Below are positions 63,522 to 64,000 of a stretch of 64,000 bases of DNA, piece by piece. The notes under the pieces are model-generated. The model saw only the letters and a list, made by a program, of their open reading frames with translations. It made no database searches and was not told the origin of the DNA. The DNA comes from Gallaecimonas kandeliae (GTDB lineage Bacteria > Pseudomonadota > Gammaproteobacteria > Enterobacterales > Gallaecimonadaceae), in NCBI RefSeq assembly GCF_030450055.1, contig NZ_CP118480.1, positions 3,285,501-3,349,500 on the forward strand, given 5' to 3'. Position numbers and translations under genes: made by a program. Position 1 is the first letter of the stretch. Each line of letters begins with the position of its first letter.

Positions 63522-63878
63522 TCAATGAGAGCCGTTAGCTTCTGGATCACAATGCCGCAGCGTCAACTCCAGATGGGTATCTTTTAGATCCTTCGATAGA
63601 GCAACTACATTGCCTTCGCCATTTATAATCAACTCACTCTCGCATGCAACTATAGATAAAACTTCTGAAATAGAAATGCTACTAGATAGCTCACTGCCAA
63701 TAGAGCTACTAACCATAAGTAAAACTTCTCTTTCATATGTAGAGATGTTTAAAACAATTGAAAATTGGTTCTTATAACTAATTGAGTATATAAACTCCCC
63801 TCCCTCAAAATCTCCTATCTCCTTAGGAGATGAAAGGAAAAATCGTTTCAAATCATTATCATCAAAATCAATGAACAT
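63522..63878 (-). CDS. probable immunity protein of a polymorphic toxin
   Basis: A 118-residue acidic protein (MFIDFDDNDLKRFFLSS...) that is strikingly AT-rich compared with the window and lacks signal or membrane segments. No named family was recognised. Its ATG at 63878 lies 1 nt after the stop codon of the gene upstream, whose C-terminus looks like a toxin tip; such tight toxin-immunity coupling, small acidic product and low GC are the usual signs of an immunity gene. A second, broken copy of its 3' end lies downstream. Function is inferred from context only. Confidence 0.65.
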   Translation of the reverse strand: MFIDFDDNDLKRFFLSSPKEIGDFEGGEFIYSISYKNQFSIVLNISTYEREVLLMVSSSIGSELSSSISISEVLSIVACESELIINGEGNVVALSKDLKDTHLELTLRHCDPEANGSH

Positions 63879-63879
63879 A

Positions 63880-64000
63880 CTAACCACCCTTTCCTGAACT
63901 TGGAACTACAGAGACAACTTTCCCCTTGTGGTTGACTATAGCTTTAATATTTCCTCCAGCATGAATGAATGTACCATCATATTTACCAGGACTTGCCTTA
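63880..64000 (-). CDS. C-terminal end of a probable polymorphic toxin (continues beyond window)
   Basis: Only the last 39 codons are in the window: KASPGKYDGTFIHAGGNIKA, then IVNHKGKVVSVVPSSGKGG and the stop at 63880. The pattern of short beta strands with N-x-x-A-V-V-N-x-K-G-K-V-V-S is of the kind seen at the end of RHS, CdiA or similar toxin tips, but the family cannot be named from this piece. AT-rich, like the gene after it. The effector body lies outside the window to the right. Confidence 0.5.
   Translation of the reverse strand, partial: KASPGKYDGTFIHAGGNIKAIVNHKGKVVSVVPSSGKGG

Overview
The window is GC-rich, gene-dense chromosome from a gammaproteobacterium. E. coli-like blocks are present (yhfA/crp, yheU-prkB, the ast arginine succinyltransferase operon beside pabA, argP/argO, speD, deaD, acnA, tmcA). 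Alongside them are features typical of marine or brackish heterotrophs near the Aeromonadales/Alteromonadales, such as a chloride-dependent, Pseudoalteromonas-type alpha-amylase and a cyanide-insensitive-type bd oxidase. A Gallaecimonas-like organism would fit, but that is a guess from gene content. No rRNA, tRNA, CRISPR array or complete insertion sequence was seen.

Layout. 1-9 kb: a GNAT cut by the window edge, an MFS exporter, and a maltodextrin/starch locus (glk, LacI-type regulator, secreted GH13 enzyme, MFS sugar importer, alpha-glucosidase) with two 14-bp palindromic operators between the divergent sugar operons. 9-19 kb: a MocR-type regulator facing an unusual thioredoxin/DsbD-alpha fusion, YjbR and small membrane proteins, an OprB-type porin, LysR-GST, a PQQ sugar dehydrogenase and a secreted alpha-amylase with a C-terminal CBM20. 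An operator-like site upstream of this amylase probably ties it to the first locus. 19-25 kb: yheT and yheU-prkB-yfcD-elaA, with yheT separated from yheU by a block holding a secreted protein of unknown function and argP/argO; a degenerate copy of the yheT 3' end lies at the left junction. 25-28 kb: an AT-richer lipoprotein gene, an FMN reductase and small proteins. 28-34 kb: acnA and a CIO-type bd oxidase operon flanked by two tiny membrane-protein genes.

34-40 kb: a membrane histidine kinase with an NtrC-type regulator, then a MarR-HlyD-DHA2 efflux operon with an operator palindrome. 40-50 kb: deaD, a double TM2 protein, speD, yhfA, crp, tmcA and the MoxR-DUF58-transglutaminase cluster. The gap between yhfA and speD contains about seven consecutive inverted repeats and no gene. 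50-57 kb: a solute-binding protein, the ast operon with a DUF1338 (HglS-like) gene at its end, DoxX and pabA.

57-63 kb: a six-gene operon (TetR, LolA-like periplasmic protein, two FtsX/MacB-type permeases, LolD-like ATPase, outer-membrane beta-barrel), preceded by a nearly perfect 32-bp palindrome. It looks like a self-contained inner-to-outer membrane lipid or lipoprotein export route and is the best candidate here for an undescribed system. 63.4-64 kb: the sequence becomes AT-rich and shows the end of a probable polymorphic-toxin gene, a probable immunity gene, and the remnant of a second related immunity gene.
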